A stretch of DNA of 64,000 nt from Celeribacter sp. HF31. GTDB lineage: Bacteria; Pseudomonadota; Alphaproteobacteria; Rhodobacterales; Rhodobacteraceae. The translations under genes and the position numbers were made by a program. The stretch covers positions 434,001 through 498,000 of the forward strand of contig NZ_JAATOT010000003.1 of the NCBI RefSeq assembly GCF_011806455.1, written 5' to 3'. The notes beneath the pieces are model-generated. The model did no database searches and had not been told where the DNA came from. It worked only from the letters and a program-made list of their open reading frames with translations. Shown in pieces: positions 1 to 7,792 of the stretch (positions within the stretch are counted from its first letter, which is position 1; every line of letters starts with the position of its first letter).

Positions 1-1
1 G

Positions 2-997
2 TGTCGTGTGCGTATTCATTCTGGCGGCGGGTCCATCCTGCCGACCGAGGAAAGCCATATCACCAAACGTGAGGCTGCCTGTGGCGACCGCCTGTCCTGT
101 CAGGTGGCGGTGAAGCAGGATATGGAGATCGAAGTGCCCGAAGAGGTCTTCGGCGTCAAAAAGTGGGAGTGCACTGTGCGCTCGAACCACAACGTGGCGA
201 CCTTCATCAAGGCGCTGGTTCTGGACCTGCCCGAAGGCGAGGATGTGAACTTCCGCGCCGGTGGCTATATCCAGATCGAAGCGCCCGCGCACAAATTGTC
301 CTATAAGGATTTCGACGTCGAAGAAGACTATCGCGAGGACTGGGACAAGTTCGACCTTTGGCAATATGAATCGGTCGTGGATGAACCCATTGAGCGCGCC
401 TATTCGATGGCGAACTACCCGGATGAGAAGGGCATGATCATGCTCAACGTCCGCGTCGCCTCGCCGCCGCCGCGCTCGACCGGCATTCCGCCGGGTCAGA
501 TGTCGTCCTACATCTTCAACCTCAAGCCCGGTGACAAGGTCACGATTTCCGGTCCGTTCGGTGAATTCTTCGCGCGTGATACGGATAAGGAAATGGTCTT
601 TATCGGCGGTGGCGCCGGGATGGCGCCGATGCGCTCGCACATCTTCGACCAGCTCAAACGCCTCGAAAACCGCGATCGCAAGATCACTTTCTGGTACGGC
701 GCACGGTCCAAGCGTGAGATGTTCTTTGTCGAGGACTTTGACGAGCTGGCGAAAGAATTCCCGAATTTCACCTGGCACGTGGCGCTCTCTGACGCCCTGC
801 CGGAGGACGATTGGGGCGGTTACACCGGCTTCATCCACAATGTGCTGTTTGAAGAATACCTCAAGAATCACCCGGCGCCTGAGGATTGCGAATATTACAT
901 GTGTGGGCCGCCCATCATGAACCAATCCGTGATCAACATGCTGTTGGACCTCGGCGTGGACCGCGAAGACATCATGCTCGATGACTTCGGGGGGTAA
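2..997 (+). CDS. nqrF: Na+-translocating NADH:quinone reductase subunit F (3' part)
   Basis: The reading frame is already open at the window edge, so only the C-terminal 331 residues are seen; the N-terminal membrane helix and most of the 2Fe-2S ferredoxin domain lie outside. The visible part starts at the last ferredoxin cysteine region ([10 protein letters not shown]) and continues into a ferredoxin-NADP reductase-type domain: the FAD motif RAYSMAN, the NADH-binding [11 protein letters not shown], and near the end YYMCGPP, finishing in DDFGG as NqrF proteins do. NqrF is the NADH-oxidising entry subunit of the Nqr sodium pump in the inner membrane. As the last gene of nqrABCDEF in most genomes, it is followed here directly by a terminator. 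Confidence 0.96.
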   Translation, partial: CRVRIHSGGGSILPTEESHITKREAACGDRLSCQVAVKQDMEIEVPEEVFGVKKWECTVRSNHNVATFIKALVLDLPEGEDVNFRAGGYIQIEAPAHKLSYKDFDVEEDYREDWDKFDLWQYESVVDEPIERAYSMANYPDEKGMIMLNVRVASPPPRSTGIPPGQMSSYIFNLKPGDKVTISGPFGEFFARDTDKEMVFIGGGAGMAPMRSHIFDQLKRLENRDRKITFWYGARSKREMFFVEDFDELAKEFPNFTWHVALSDALPEDDWGGYTGFIHNVLFEEYLKNHPAPEDCEYYMCGPPIMNQSVINMLLDLGVDREDIMLDDFGG

Positions 998-1023
998 TCC
1001 CGCCAAGGACCTGAAATGACGAC

Positions 1024-1060
1024 CTGCCGCCAAGCCACAAAAGGCTCTGGCGGCAGTTTT
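1024..1060 (+). terminator. Rho-independent terminator after nqrF
   Basis: A 9-bp perfect stem (CTGCCGCCA at 1024-1032, TGGCGGCAG at 1048-1056), extended inward by GCC/GGC pairs, is followed by TTTTCGTTT. It lies 27 bases after the nqrF stop codon. Confidence 0.85.
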
Positions 1061-1113
1061 CGTTTCTAGGGGGAGATTGGCGGGCGATTCTGTTCGGAGA
1101 TGCCGAAAAAAAC

Positions 1114-1146
1114 AAAAGCCGCCAGACGGATGTCTCGCGGCTTTTT
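1114..1146 (-). terminator. Terminator that probably belonged to tRNA-Lys
   Basis: Arms AAAAGCCGC (1114-1122) and GCGGCTTTT (1137-1145) form a 9-bp stem, continued by AGAC/GTCT after a C-C mismatch. Read on the minus strand the stem is followed by a T-rich run (GTTTTTTT). It lies just downstream, in tRNA-Lys sense, of the leftover 3' tRNA fragment at 1163-1212. No comparable hairpin is seen after the intact tRNA at 8344. It was therefore probably the tRNA's own terminator before the island inserted. Confidence 0.7.
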
Positions 1147-1162
1147 GTTTTCGGTCTTTGGT

Positions 1163-1212
1163 GAAAGTGGTGAGCCGTGCAGGATTCGAACCTGCGACCC
1201 ACTGATTAAAAG
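1163..1212 (-). repeat. Left attachment-site repeat: 3' fragment of tRNA-Lys
   Basis: Fifty bases are identical to 8339-8388. They cover the anticodon-loop side, T-arm, acceptor 3' strand and CCA of tRNA-Lys plus a few bases beyond. The D-arm and 5' half are absent, so this copy cannot make a tRNA. It is the remnant expected when an element integrates by recombination within a tRNA 3' end. Confidence 0.92.
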
Positions 1213-1343
1213 AACGGCCAGAGCGATTTTCATGCATTTCGCCAGTTTGCGCTGCATTTACAAAAATGCATTATAAACAATTATTTATCTTGAGTCCGAC
1301 CACTCCGACGCTTCATCAGTTACGCCATAATTCATCGCAATTT

Positions 1344-1377
1344 GCTTCCGTATAGCTTCCGGAAGCAAAACGGAAGC
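1344..1377. promoter_or_regulatory. Putative integrase arm-type sites, left end
   Basis: GCTTCC at 1344 recurs at 1355 (11 bp, one helical turn) as GCTTCCGGAAGC, and an inverted copy CGGAAGC lies at 1371-1377. The same pair with the same 11-bp spacing occurs near the right end at 8257-8276. The position just inside each end repeat and upstream of int fits arm-type integrase or excisionase binding sites. Confidence 0.5.
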
Positions 1378-1393
1378 AGGGAGTGTTCTGGAA

Positions 1394-2584
1394 ATGTTCA
1401 AACTGACGAAACGGTTCGTGGAAGGGCTTGAGGTCGAAACAGCGGACTATTTTGTCTGGGATCGTGACATGAGCGGTTTTGGCATTCGGGTCTATCCCTC
1501 CGGCAAGAAGACCTACCTCGTGCAATATCGTGCCGGTCACCGCACACGGCGCGTCACCATCGGTCAGCATGGTGTTTTGACGACCGAGGAAGCGCGCAAT
1601 GAGGCCAAGCAGCTTCTAGCCTCTGTTGCACGCGGGGAAGACCCTTCGGCCCAGCGACGTGCTAAACGTCATGCTCCGACGATTGCGGGGCTGTGTGATC
1701 GCTTTCTGGAAGAATATGTGGATCAGCATTGCAAGCCGACGACTGCCCGCGACTATCACAGCATTATCCGGCGTTTCATTCGGCCCAAACTCGGCCCTAT
1801 CGCAATCGCCGAAGTAAGTCGCGCCGACGTGGTCGCGTTTCACCACGAATTGCGGGACACGCCTTATCAGGCCAATCGCGCCGCCAGCATGTTGTCCAAA
1901 CTCTTCAATCTGGCGGAAGACTGGGGATTGCGTCAGGCCGGAACGAACCCGGCGCGCCGGATCAAGAAATTCCGCGAGGAAGAAAAGAAACGCTACCTTT
2001 CCGACGCAGAGCAAATCCGCCTCGGCGAAGTGCTCGCAGACACGCTGGAAGAGGGCACAGAGAGCCTCTACGTGGTTTCGGCCATTCTGCTGCTGATCTA
2101 CACCGGATGCCGCCTAAGTGAGATTCTGACGCTGCGCTGGGACTATGTGACGAGCCACCACCTGGAATTGCCCGACAGCAAGACGGGACGGTGGCGCATT
2201 CCCTTGCCGCGTGAGGCCTATGATATTTTGATGGACTTGCCGCGCGAAAAGGGAAATCCCTTCGTGATCTTGGGCGATGTTGATGGGCAGCCCTTGGTGA
2301 ATTTGCAAAAGCCATGGCGGCGCATCCGGGAACGCGCCGGTTTGAATGACGTGCGTATCCACGACCTGCGACACACCTATGCATCCGTCGCGATGAAAGA
2401 CGGGATCGACCCGTTCACGCTGAAAGAAATTCTGGGCCATAAAAATCTGACCACAACTTTGCGCTACGCGCACCTTGCCGACGATGCGGTTCAAAAAGCC
2501 GCCGGGTCTGTCGCCGCGCGTCTGGCCCGTGCGGTACGTAACAGGGACAAGCAGGACGGCCCCGCGTTGCGTGTCGTGCGATAG
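1394..2584 (+). CDS. Tyrosine recombinase / site-specific integrase
   Basis: The 396-residue protein begins with the DUF4102-type arm-binding domain common in tRNA-targeting integrases (DMSGFGIRVYPSGKKTYLV), followed by a SAM-like core-binding domain (about 95-190) and a catalytic domain. All six catalytic positions can be seen: R240 (TGCRLSEIL), K263 (DSKTGRWR), H323 and R326 (HDLRHTYAS), H349 (LGHKN) and Y358 (LRYAH). The gene sits 180 bp inside the left repeat and reads inward. It is expected to have inserted the island into the tRNA-Lys 3' end and to excise it with a small directionality factor, perhaps the HTH protein at 3518. It appears intact. Confidence 0.95.
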   Translation: MFKLTKRFVEGLEVETADYFVWDRDMSGFGIRVYPSGKKTYLVQYRAGHRTRRVTIGQHGVLTTEEARNEAKQLLASVARGEDPSAQRRAKRHAPTIAGLCDRFLEEYVDQHCKPTTARDYHSIIRRFIRPKLGPIAIAEVSRADVVAFHHELRDTPYQANRAASMLSKLFNLAEDWGLRQAGTNPARRIKKFREEEKKRYLSDAEQIRLGEVLADTLEEGTESLYVVSAILLLIYTGCRLSEILTLRWDYVTSHHLELPDSKTGRWRIPLPREAYDILMDLPREKGNPFVILGDVDGQPLVNLQKPWRRIRERAGLNDVRIHDLRHTYASVAMKDGIDPFTLKEILGHKNLTTTLRYAHLADDAVQKAAGSVAARLARAVRNRDKQDGPALRVVR

Positions 2585-2586
2585 GC

Positions 2587-2676
2587 TACGTATCGGGCGT
2601 AAATCGAGGCCGCATTTCCTACGCAACGTATCGCTATGATACCGGCGGCGATGCTGGCGGGTTTTCTAACGTATTG
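2587..2676. repeat. Three ACGTAT direct repeats between int and the next gene
   Basis: TACGTATCG (2587), AACGTATCG (2625) and AACGTATTG (2668) are three near-identical 9-mers in the same orientation, spaced 38 and 43 bp, in the 127 bp between int and the next start codon. They could be regulator or excisionase sites; a chance origin is not excluded. Confidence 0.35.
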
Positions 2677-2711
2677 ATATGGTCCGCACGAAGCGTGGAG
2701 CGGAGGGCAAT

Positions 2712-3410
2712 ATGGCAGAGGAACTAGGGGAAACCATCACCCTGCGGGGTGAGGTTGAGGCCGACCTTTCCGAAGACCTTATTGCGTCTCTTCATGCCGT
2801 GATCGGTGCCGAAGCCGAGCTTGCGCAATTCCGCTCGGACCTTGTCCGTATCCTGACCCGCTATGAACTGTATCGGGAAACCACAAACACGACGCCGAAG
2901 AAGGAACGCCGCGCCCAACTGACCAAGTTGCGGGACAAGGCGTCTCAGTTGATTGAGGCCATGGACGCGCTAGCCCCGGATGTTACGCGCGCCTTGGACA
3001 CGAACCTCGCAGCTGTGACAGAAGAAAGGCGATGGGAGGGGTGGAGCTTAGACAGCGATGAACCTGTCCCAAACGACGATCAAAGCGTCGCCGATGCACA
3101 ACGCGCCGCCGAAAATATTATTACTGCCTGCCAAATGGAATTGGACCTGTTTGCCGAGACAAAGGGCGCAAAGAAGGGCAGCGCCAACCCGGCACTGGAT
3201 CAGCTCCTGAGCGATTTAGCGGAGCTGTACGAAATCGAAACAGGCTCTGCCGCCAAATCGCAATGCTATCGAGACGAGACCGCAGCAGATGAGTTTAACG
3301 GGAAGTTTTTTCATATGGCGCAAGCCATTTTAGATGATTACGCCCCTGAAAGTTTTAGCACTCCTGTTGCCCTCGGGCGGCGCATCCAGCGCGTGCTTGC
3401 CGAAGACTGA
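2712..3410 (+). CDS. Island protein of unknown function, 232 aa
   Basis: The ATG at 2712 is preferred over an in-frame ATG at 2679 because it has GAGGG six bases upstream. The protein is acidic and mostly helical in composition, with no signal peptide, membrane segment or cysteine cluster. The last third (NPALDQLLSDLAELYEIE, then a GKFFHMAQAILD segment and an end rich in R-I-Q-R) resembles a C-terminal pattern I recall from proteins encoded beside integrases in proteobacterial islands; this is recollection, not a search. It is codirectional with int and the following HTH gene. No function can be assigned; a role in element regulation is a guess. Confidence 0.8.
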   Translation: MAEELGETITLRGEVEADLSEDLIASLHAVIGAEAELAQFRSDLVRILTRYELYRETTNTTPKKERRAQLTKLRDKASQLIEAMDALAPDVTRALDTNLAAVTEERRWEGWSLDSDEPVPNDDQSVADAQRAAENIITACQMELDLFAETKGAKKGSANPALDQLLSDLAELYEIETGSAAKSQCYRDETAADEFNGKFFHMAQAILDDYAPESFSTPVALGRRIQRVLAED

Positions 3411-3419
3411 CCGAGTACA

Positions 3420-3454
3420 CACCACATAGGGTTTAGAAAAATACCTATGTGGTG
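3420..3454. repeat. 11-bp perfect inverted repeat
   Basis: CACCACATAGG (3420-3430) and CCTATGTGGTG (3444-3454) are exact reverse complements separated by 13 AT-rich bases. It lies 10 bases after the previous stop codon and 63 before the HTH gene. There is no T-run on either side, so it is a poor intrinsic terminator. An operator for the adjacent HTH protein or a replication-associated hairpin are both possible. Confidence 0.6.
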
Positions 3455-3517
3455 TTACCGCGCGATTCGAACACGCTGCATAAAGCTCTCAATGAAACGA
3501 CATGCCGCGAGGGCAAC

Positions 3518-3742
3518 ATGCAAACACAACCTGATCCTGACTACTACGACCGCCTGATCGACGAGAAAGAAGCGGCCAGCTACCTGTGCTATTCCGTGCG
3601 CGCCTTGCAGAACTGGCGCGTGCGCGGTGGCGGGCCGCTCTTCATCAAAGTCTCTGGCCGATCCGTGCGATACACGCGCCGCGATCTGCAAGACTGGATC
3701 GGCGCAAAGCGCGTGGCGAACACGACCTGCGCACCTTCCTAA
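3518..3742 (+). CDS. AlpA-type helix-turn-helix DNA-binding protein
   Basis: The 74-residue protein starts at the ATG at 3518, which has GAGGG seven bases upstream; a longer in-frame start at 3449 would lie in an inverted repeat. The sequence is a classical AlpA/HTH_17 (MerR-like winged helix) domain: LIDEKEAASYL, then VRALQNWRVRGGGPLFIKV, then VRYTRRDLQDWI. Such proteins serve as excisionases or activators of integrase genes in integrated elements. Its place between int and the replication-like gene fits that role. DNA binding is well supported; excisionase activity is inferred. Confidence 0.85.
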   Translation: MQTQPDPDYYDRLIDEKEAASYLCYSVRALQNWRVRGGGPLFIKVSGRSVRYTRRDLQDWIGAKRVANTTCAPS

Positions 3743-3893
3743 TTCACTAGAGTTTTGCCCGTTCGGAGTTGGCAGCAACGAGCGGGATTTTGGGGCCGGA
3801 TGGCTCTAGGGGCGCGGGGCGAGACACCGTCACCTCGCGCCCTTTCTATGTCCGCTGCACTGACAAACGAACTGGCAATAGGAGGAAATCACC

Positions 3894-4115
3894 ATGTCAA
3901 ACCAACCTGCATACAGGTTCAAAATCGGCCTGATCACGGCCACCATCTGGAACAATGACGGCTTCTATTCCGTCGATCTGACACGCGCCTACAAGACGCA
4001 GGAAGGCGACTGGCGCAACACAAGCGCCTTCGGTCACAATGACCTGCTGAACCTCTCCAAATGCGCGGAACGGGCGGAAAGCTGGATCGCAAAGCAGCTT
4101 GCCGCAAACGTCTAA
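3894..4115 (+). CDS. Small conserved island protein, 73 aa, unknown function
   Basis: The start at 3894 has a strong Shine-Dalgarno sequence (AGGAGG, nine bases upstream). The protein looks like one compact beta-rich domain followed by a helix: YRFKIGLITATIWNN, FYSVDLTRAYK, GDWRNTSAFGHNDLL, then a C-terminal helix. It has no cysteine pattern of note and no signal peptide. The strand pattern resembles small proteins found near replication genes of plasmids and integrated elements, and a nucleic-acid-binding role would fit, but this is not shown by any motif. The 150 bp before it hold only an imperfect hairpin. Confidence 0.8.
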   Translation: MSNQPAYRFKIGLITATIWNNDGFYSVDLTRAYKTQEGDWRNTSAFGHNDLLNLSKCAERAESWIAKQLAANV

Positions 4116-4173
4116 TTGGAGCGCCGGGCGTCCAGCCCGGCCCCAAAACAATCGCTGCCCCGCCGGAGGCACC

Positions 4174-4290
4174 ATGAAAGGGCGCGCATGCGCCCACACT
4201 TCCCTGAACATCCCCAACCAATGCGCGCGGCATCGGCCGAATGAGGGGGGTGATTGTAGCACCCCCCTCTGGAAATACCGCCCGCCATAG
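4174..4290 (+). CDS. Possible 38-aa peptide upstream of the Rep-like gene
   Basis: An ATG at 4174 with GGAGG eight bases upstream opens a 38-codon frame ending at 4290, 15 bases before the next gene. The frame spans the GC hairpin at 4243-4269. It may be a leader peptide or simply a chance ORF; the ribosome site is the only positive evidence. Confidence 0.25.
   Translation: MKGRACAHTSLNIPNQCARHRPNEGGDCSTPLWKYRPP
4243..4269. repeat. GC-rich perfect hairpin upstream of the Rep-like gene
   Basis: GAGGGGGGTG (4243-4252) and CACCCCCCTC (4260-4269) form a 10-bp perfect stem around the 7-base loop ATTGTAG. No T-run follows. It lies 36 bp before the Rep-like start codon. Candidate roles are a rolling-circle nick-site hairpin or an attenuator. 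Confidence 0.65.
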
Positions 4291-4305
4291 AGAGAAACCC
4301 AATCT

Positions 4306-5457
4306 ATGAAAATCGTTCACCGTGGCTTTCACCGTCTGGAATTGTCGATTGAGGCCAATATTCCGCCCGAGCTGTTCGAACATCTCGACCCGATCCGCGA
4401 AGAGGCGGAGGAAGCCCGCAAGAAACGCCTTGTGAGCTATGGCGGGGCAGATTTTGACCTCCTGCCCCACGGCGTGCAGGGCTATCGCTTCGTGCTGCAA
4501 GGCGGGCCTCTGAATGTCACATGGTTCTTTAAGGAGCCGAATGCCCGCGATTCTTGGGGCATCCGCATTGTCGTCGGTTCGCTCATGCTGGCAACACAAG
4601 GGCTGGGCTATGTCCGGACCCACATCGCGAACACACTGGAACGGCTGGGCGTGCGCTATGGCCCGCGACAGGTCAGCATCGGGCGTACCGACTTTTGCGT
4701 CGATATTTTGGCCCCTGAGTTTGAGCTAACGCCGGAGAATTTTGTGATCCACAGCCACACGAACCGCGCGGATCATTTAACGCCAGACGAGCACACCCGC
4801 AGTAACGGCAATTCCGGGCGCTTCACCTCTGTGACCGTTGGCAAGACGCCGGGGCGTCAGGTGATCATCTACGACAAGCGCCTCGAAGTCACCGATAAGC
4901 GCAAACCGATCTGGTGGGACTTGTGGAATGCCAATCTCAATTCCGAGGGTTTGCCCTCTCTGGACCCAAAAGACCGCTCAGGGAGCCAAATCTGGCGCGT
5001 GGAGGTCCGTGCGGGCAAGCGGATCATGAAGGACCGCTGGGGCATCACCACTTGGGAAGATTTCGACGCCAAATTCGGCGACGTGATCTCGGAAGCCTTC
5101 GAGAAAATCCGCTATTGTGAGCCGGACCCGACGGACACAAACCGCGCCCGCTGGCCGAACCACGAGATTTGGGATGTCGCCAAGCTGGACGCGGACGAAG
5201 ACCTGACCGAGCTGCGCAGCCATGTGGGCGCCAGCGCCGTGAAGGAGGTGCACAAGGCCGATCAGATCAAAATGATCCTCGCCCTCACCTTGGGCAATTG
5301 CACCACTCTAGCGGCTCTTGAGGGCGTCGAAAGCGACGATCTACAGGGCTACATGCAGGATATGGGCGAGCGGTTGCGGATGGAAATCCAAGCCGACCCC
5401 GAGCGCGCCGCCAACAAGCTCAGCAAGGCAAAGGAACGGTATCGGTTTGTGGGGTGA
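4306..5457 (+). CDS. Putative replication initiator, Rep_trans / phage Rep-like
   Basis: The 383-residue cytoplasmic protein shows segments typical of rolling-circle initiators of the Rep_trans (PF02486) and filamentous-phage Rep type: a strand with RTDFCVDI (about 127-134), then IIYDKRLEV (187-195), then WRVEVRAGK (230-238), where an acidic and a tyrosine/lysine strand pair near the active site. Helical regions follow, with acidic and Lys/Arg-rich ends. No relaxase or phage morphogenesis gene is next to it. The adjacent GC hairpin 36 bp upstream fits an origin. The assignment rests on motif resemblance only; an unrelated element-specific protein is possible. The gene appears intact and ends 86 bp before an opposite-strand terminator. 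Confidence 0.5.
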   Translation: MKIVHRGFHRLELSIEANIPPELFEHLDPIREEAEEARKKRLVSYGGADFDLLPHGVQGYRFVLQGGPLNVTWFFKEPNARDSWGIRIVVGSLMLATQGLGYVRTHIANTLERLGVRYGPRQVSIGRTDFCVDILAPEFELTPENFVIHSHTNRADHLTPDEHTRSNGNSGRFTSVTVGKTPGRQVIIYDKRLEVTDKRKPIWWDLWNANLNSEGLPSLDPKDRSGSQIWRVEVRAGKRIMKDRWGITTWEDFDAKFGDVISEAFEKIRYCEPDPTDTNRARWPNHEIWDVAKLDADEDLTELRSHVGASAVKEVHKADQIKMILALTLGNCTTLAALEGVESDDLQGYMQDMGERLRMEIQADPERAANKLSKAKERYRFVG

Positions 5458-5542
5458 TGAAAGGGCGGGTAGCATTTTTTAATGCAATAGATGTTTGAAA
5501 GTCTTTAGAAACGCGAGAGATCGTCAATGGTTGACGTGCAGA

Positions 5543-5576
5543 AAGAAAAAAGACAGCGCATATTTCATGCGCTGTC
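5543..5576 (-). terminator. Terminator of the autotransporter-like gene
   Basis: Arms GACAGCGCA (5552-5560) and TGCGCTGTC (5568-5576) form a 9-bp stem. Read on the minus strand it is followed by TCTTTTTCTTTC. It lies 27 bases after the stop of the minus-strand gene. Confidence 0.85.
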
Positions 5577-5602
5577 TCCTGTTCTCCCTCTGATGAGCCT
5601 AA

Positions 5603-7792
5603 TCAGAATTGGAAATTCACAGAAAGCTGAAGTGCATGGCTCTCATAATCGTCGCCAAAGGAACCATGATATCCGCCACGCAATGTTGTCTGGGCAGCGG
5701 AAGTTGCACTAAGCACACTGGAGAAGCCAAGTTCCAAATCAATCCACTGATTGTCGAACCCATCGACGGGCACAGTTGTCGAGGGCAGACCAACGAAACC
5801 TGTCTCAATCAACTGATCGTCACCAGACGTACTGGTCAGCGAGAGCGTACCAGTCAACAGGGTCTCTTGCGTGGACTGCGGTAGGGCATATTCGCCCATG
5901 ATGCCGACAGAAGCGATGACCACATCGCCATCCTGATCGCCAATGGCAAGGTTCCACGCTCCGGCGCCAGTTTCCTCAAAACCGTCAACCTTCTGCTTGA
6001 AATATTCAACCGAGGCCCGCGGTCCATAAGTGAAAGCACCATTCTGGAACAGGTATTTCGCTTTCAGTGCGGCGAAAATCTGAGAACCGTCAGTCTCGCC
6101 AACGGCTGTTTCGTCCAATACGTTGCGCGTGCTATCGAAAGACAGGTCCTGATAGCCAAGGACGGCGCTGATGCTCCCGCCTTCGCCAAAGGCTTTGCGT
6201 CCGAAAACTGCAATCGACAGGGCATCTGCGTCAACCGAGCCAAGTCCGGACTGCGCGTCAGCCTTGCCCGTACCGCCGCCGACCATGACGCCGAAGCTCA
6301 AGGTCGGATCGAGCTGCCATTCGGCCCCCGCGGCAAAGGCATAAGTGTCGACGTCATAGCCGGTCCCATTGGTCGTACGGTCATAACTGGCTGCTCCCCC
6401 CCGTGCCGTCACGAAGCCAGAGACATTCTCTCCGAGCAACCAGCCGTTCGGCATGCCTTTTGTCGAAAGCGTTGCCCCTGAGGAGCTGCGATTAACCCCA
6501 CCTTCCGGCATGGCTGCTGTCATCGCACGGCCCAACTCGTAGGAAAGCGAGTTATAACTGCCGAGGAAGCTAAAGCCGACACTTTCCAGTGCAGCCAATT
6601 GGTCCGCCTCATCGAGCGCAAGGATTTCGTCGACCGCAGCCTGATACAGCGCAGCGTTACCGAGATCGAGGTAAGGGATCTCAGCCGCGCCATCGAGCAT
6701 ACCCGCAACCTTGAACTGATATTCTGTGTAGGTCTCATTGACGATATCGGAGAAGACCGGAACGAGTCGTAGAGTGACCTCATTGCCGTCAACATCGCCA
6801 AGCTCGATCATGAAGTTCAGGTTCATGTTGCGCAGATCTTCGATGATATCGACGCTGATTAGGCCGTTGGCTTGCATCGCTGCCACGACTTCGTCGGACA
6901 GTTCACTTTCGGCAGAGTAGCCGACAGACATACCCAGCTCGGTTTCCAGTGCAGTGATCGCATCAGCATCCACATTGCCGTAGACCCACGCACCGGCACT
7001 GACATTGTACCAAGCGATGAGTGCTGGCTCGTCCGCGGTCTCATCGTAGCTCGACATATCAAAAAAGAACCCGTCCGGGACTTGCGTATCGTCCAAGAAT
7101 CCGTCGCCGAAAAGGTCCGTATATGTACTGCTGCTGGAAATTGCGCCAAGCTCGATCAGCGCGGCCGTCAACTGATCCGTACTCATGACCGCCGACGTGG
7201 CGTCGAAGAAACCGGTGTCGCTCTCGTTTCCGCCATCGCCGAACAAGCCATCTGGCAGATTGAATTTGCCGTCGGTGAATTCAACATCAAACAAGGCGGC
7301 ATAGGTCGGGTCCGTCGTATCGAATGCGACAAAGTCACTGCCTGAGCCGGTGCCGAGTTCAAATTGAAAGCCGAGCATGCGGGCGCCGGTTAGGTTGGAC
7401 GTCTTACCGAACACGTAATATTCAGTCACGTCACCCGTGCTTTGCGTGCTCAGGCGAATATCCATGCCGTCAGAGCCAGTCAGGCGGGTTTTGATCCGTT
7501 TCCCGGAACCTCGCGGGGCATCGCAGCCTTCAAGGTCCGGATTATAGGCCATGAGGCAGTTCAAGATACCATTTGGATTCCCTGTGTTGGAATATTCCGC
7601 GCCCGGCTCCTCCGTGAAAGATTGAATGCCGGGTTCGAGAACGCCCTCCGCAGGATCGGCAAAAACATAGCCGTCCCCGGTGACATCGATCACCGGCACC
7701 GTGTCGAACGATCCGGCGAATGCCGACGTACCGATCAGAGTACAAATGGCCAAGGGCGCACAGGTTTGAAGTTTCAGAGTTTTAAGGTTCAT
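5603..7792 (-). CDS. Autotransporter-domain outer-membrane protein (island cargo)
   Basis: The start at 7792 (GGGGGA upstream) gives 729 residues; an upstream in-frame ATG at 7819 is less likely. Residues 1-26 are a signal peptide ending in SAFA. The passenger (about 27-460) is acidic, Gly/Asp-rich and contains a YYVFGKTSNLTG-type segment resembling choice-of-anchor surface proteins (tentative). The last ~270 residues look like a 12-strand autotransporter barrel: alternating strands, repeated Gly/aromatic pairs, and the C-terminal signature LQLSVNFQF ending in Phe. It is the only minus-strand gene of the island, has its own terminator, and lies on the same strand as the upstream tRNA-Lys. Surface display is well supported; the ligand or activity is unknown. 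Confidence 0.85.
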   Translation of the reverse strand: MNLKTLKLQTCAPLAICTLIGTSAFAGSFDTVPVIDVTGDGYVFADPAEGVLEPGIQSFTEEPGAEYSNTGNPNGILNCLMAYNPDLEGCDAPRGSGKRIKTRLTGSDGMDIRLSTQSTGDVTEYYVFGKTSNLTGARMLGFQFELGTGSGSDFVAFDTTDPTYAALFDVEFTDGKFNLPDGLFGDGGNESDTGFFDATSAVMSTDQLTAALIELGAISSSSTYTDLFGDGFLDDTQVPDGFFFDMSSYDETADEPALIAWYNVSAGAWVYGNVDADAITALETELGMSVGYSAESELSDEVVAAMQANGLISVDIIEDLRNMNLNFMIELGDVDGNEVTLRLVPVFSDIVNETYTEYQFKVAGMLDGAAEIPYLDLGNAALYQAAVDEILALDEADQLAALESVGFSFLGSYNSLSYELGRAMTAAMPEGGVNRSSSGATLSTKGMPNGWLLGENVSGFVTARGGAASYDRTTNGTGYDVDTYAFAAGAEWQLDPTLSFGVMVGGGTGKADAQSGLGSVDADALSIAVFGRKAFGEGGSISAVLGYQDLSFDSTRNVLDETAVGETDGSQIFAALKAKYLFQNGAFTYGPRASVEYFKQKVDGFEETGAGAWNLAIGDQDGDVVIASVGIMGEYALPQSTQETLLTGTLSLTSTSGDDQLIETGFVGLPSTTVPVDGFDNQWIDLELGFSSVLSATSAAQTTLRGGYHGSFGDDYESHALQLSVNFQF

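Noticed and set aside
1213-1219. AACGGCC next to the left repeat, like the tRNA 5' acceptor
   Set aside because: Seven bases match the start of tRNA-Lys, but this is short enough to be chance and does not extend the repeat.
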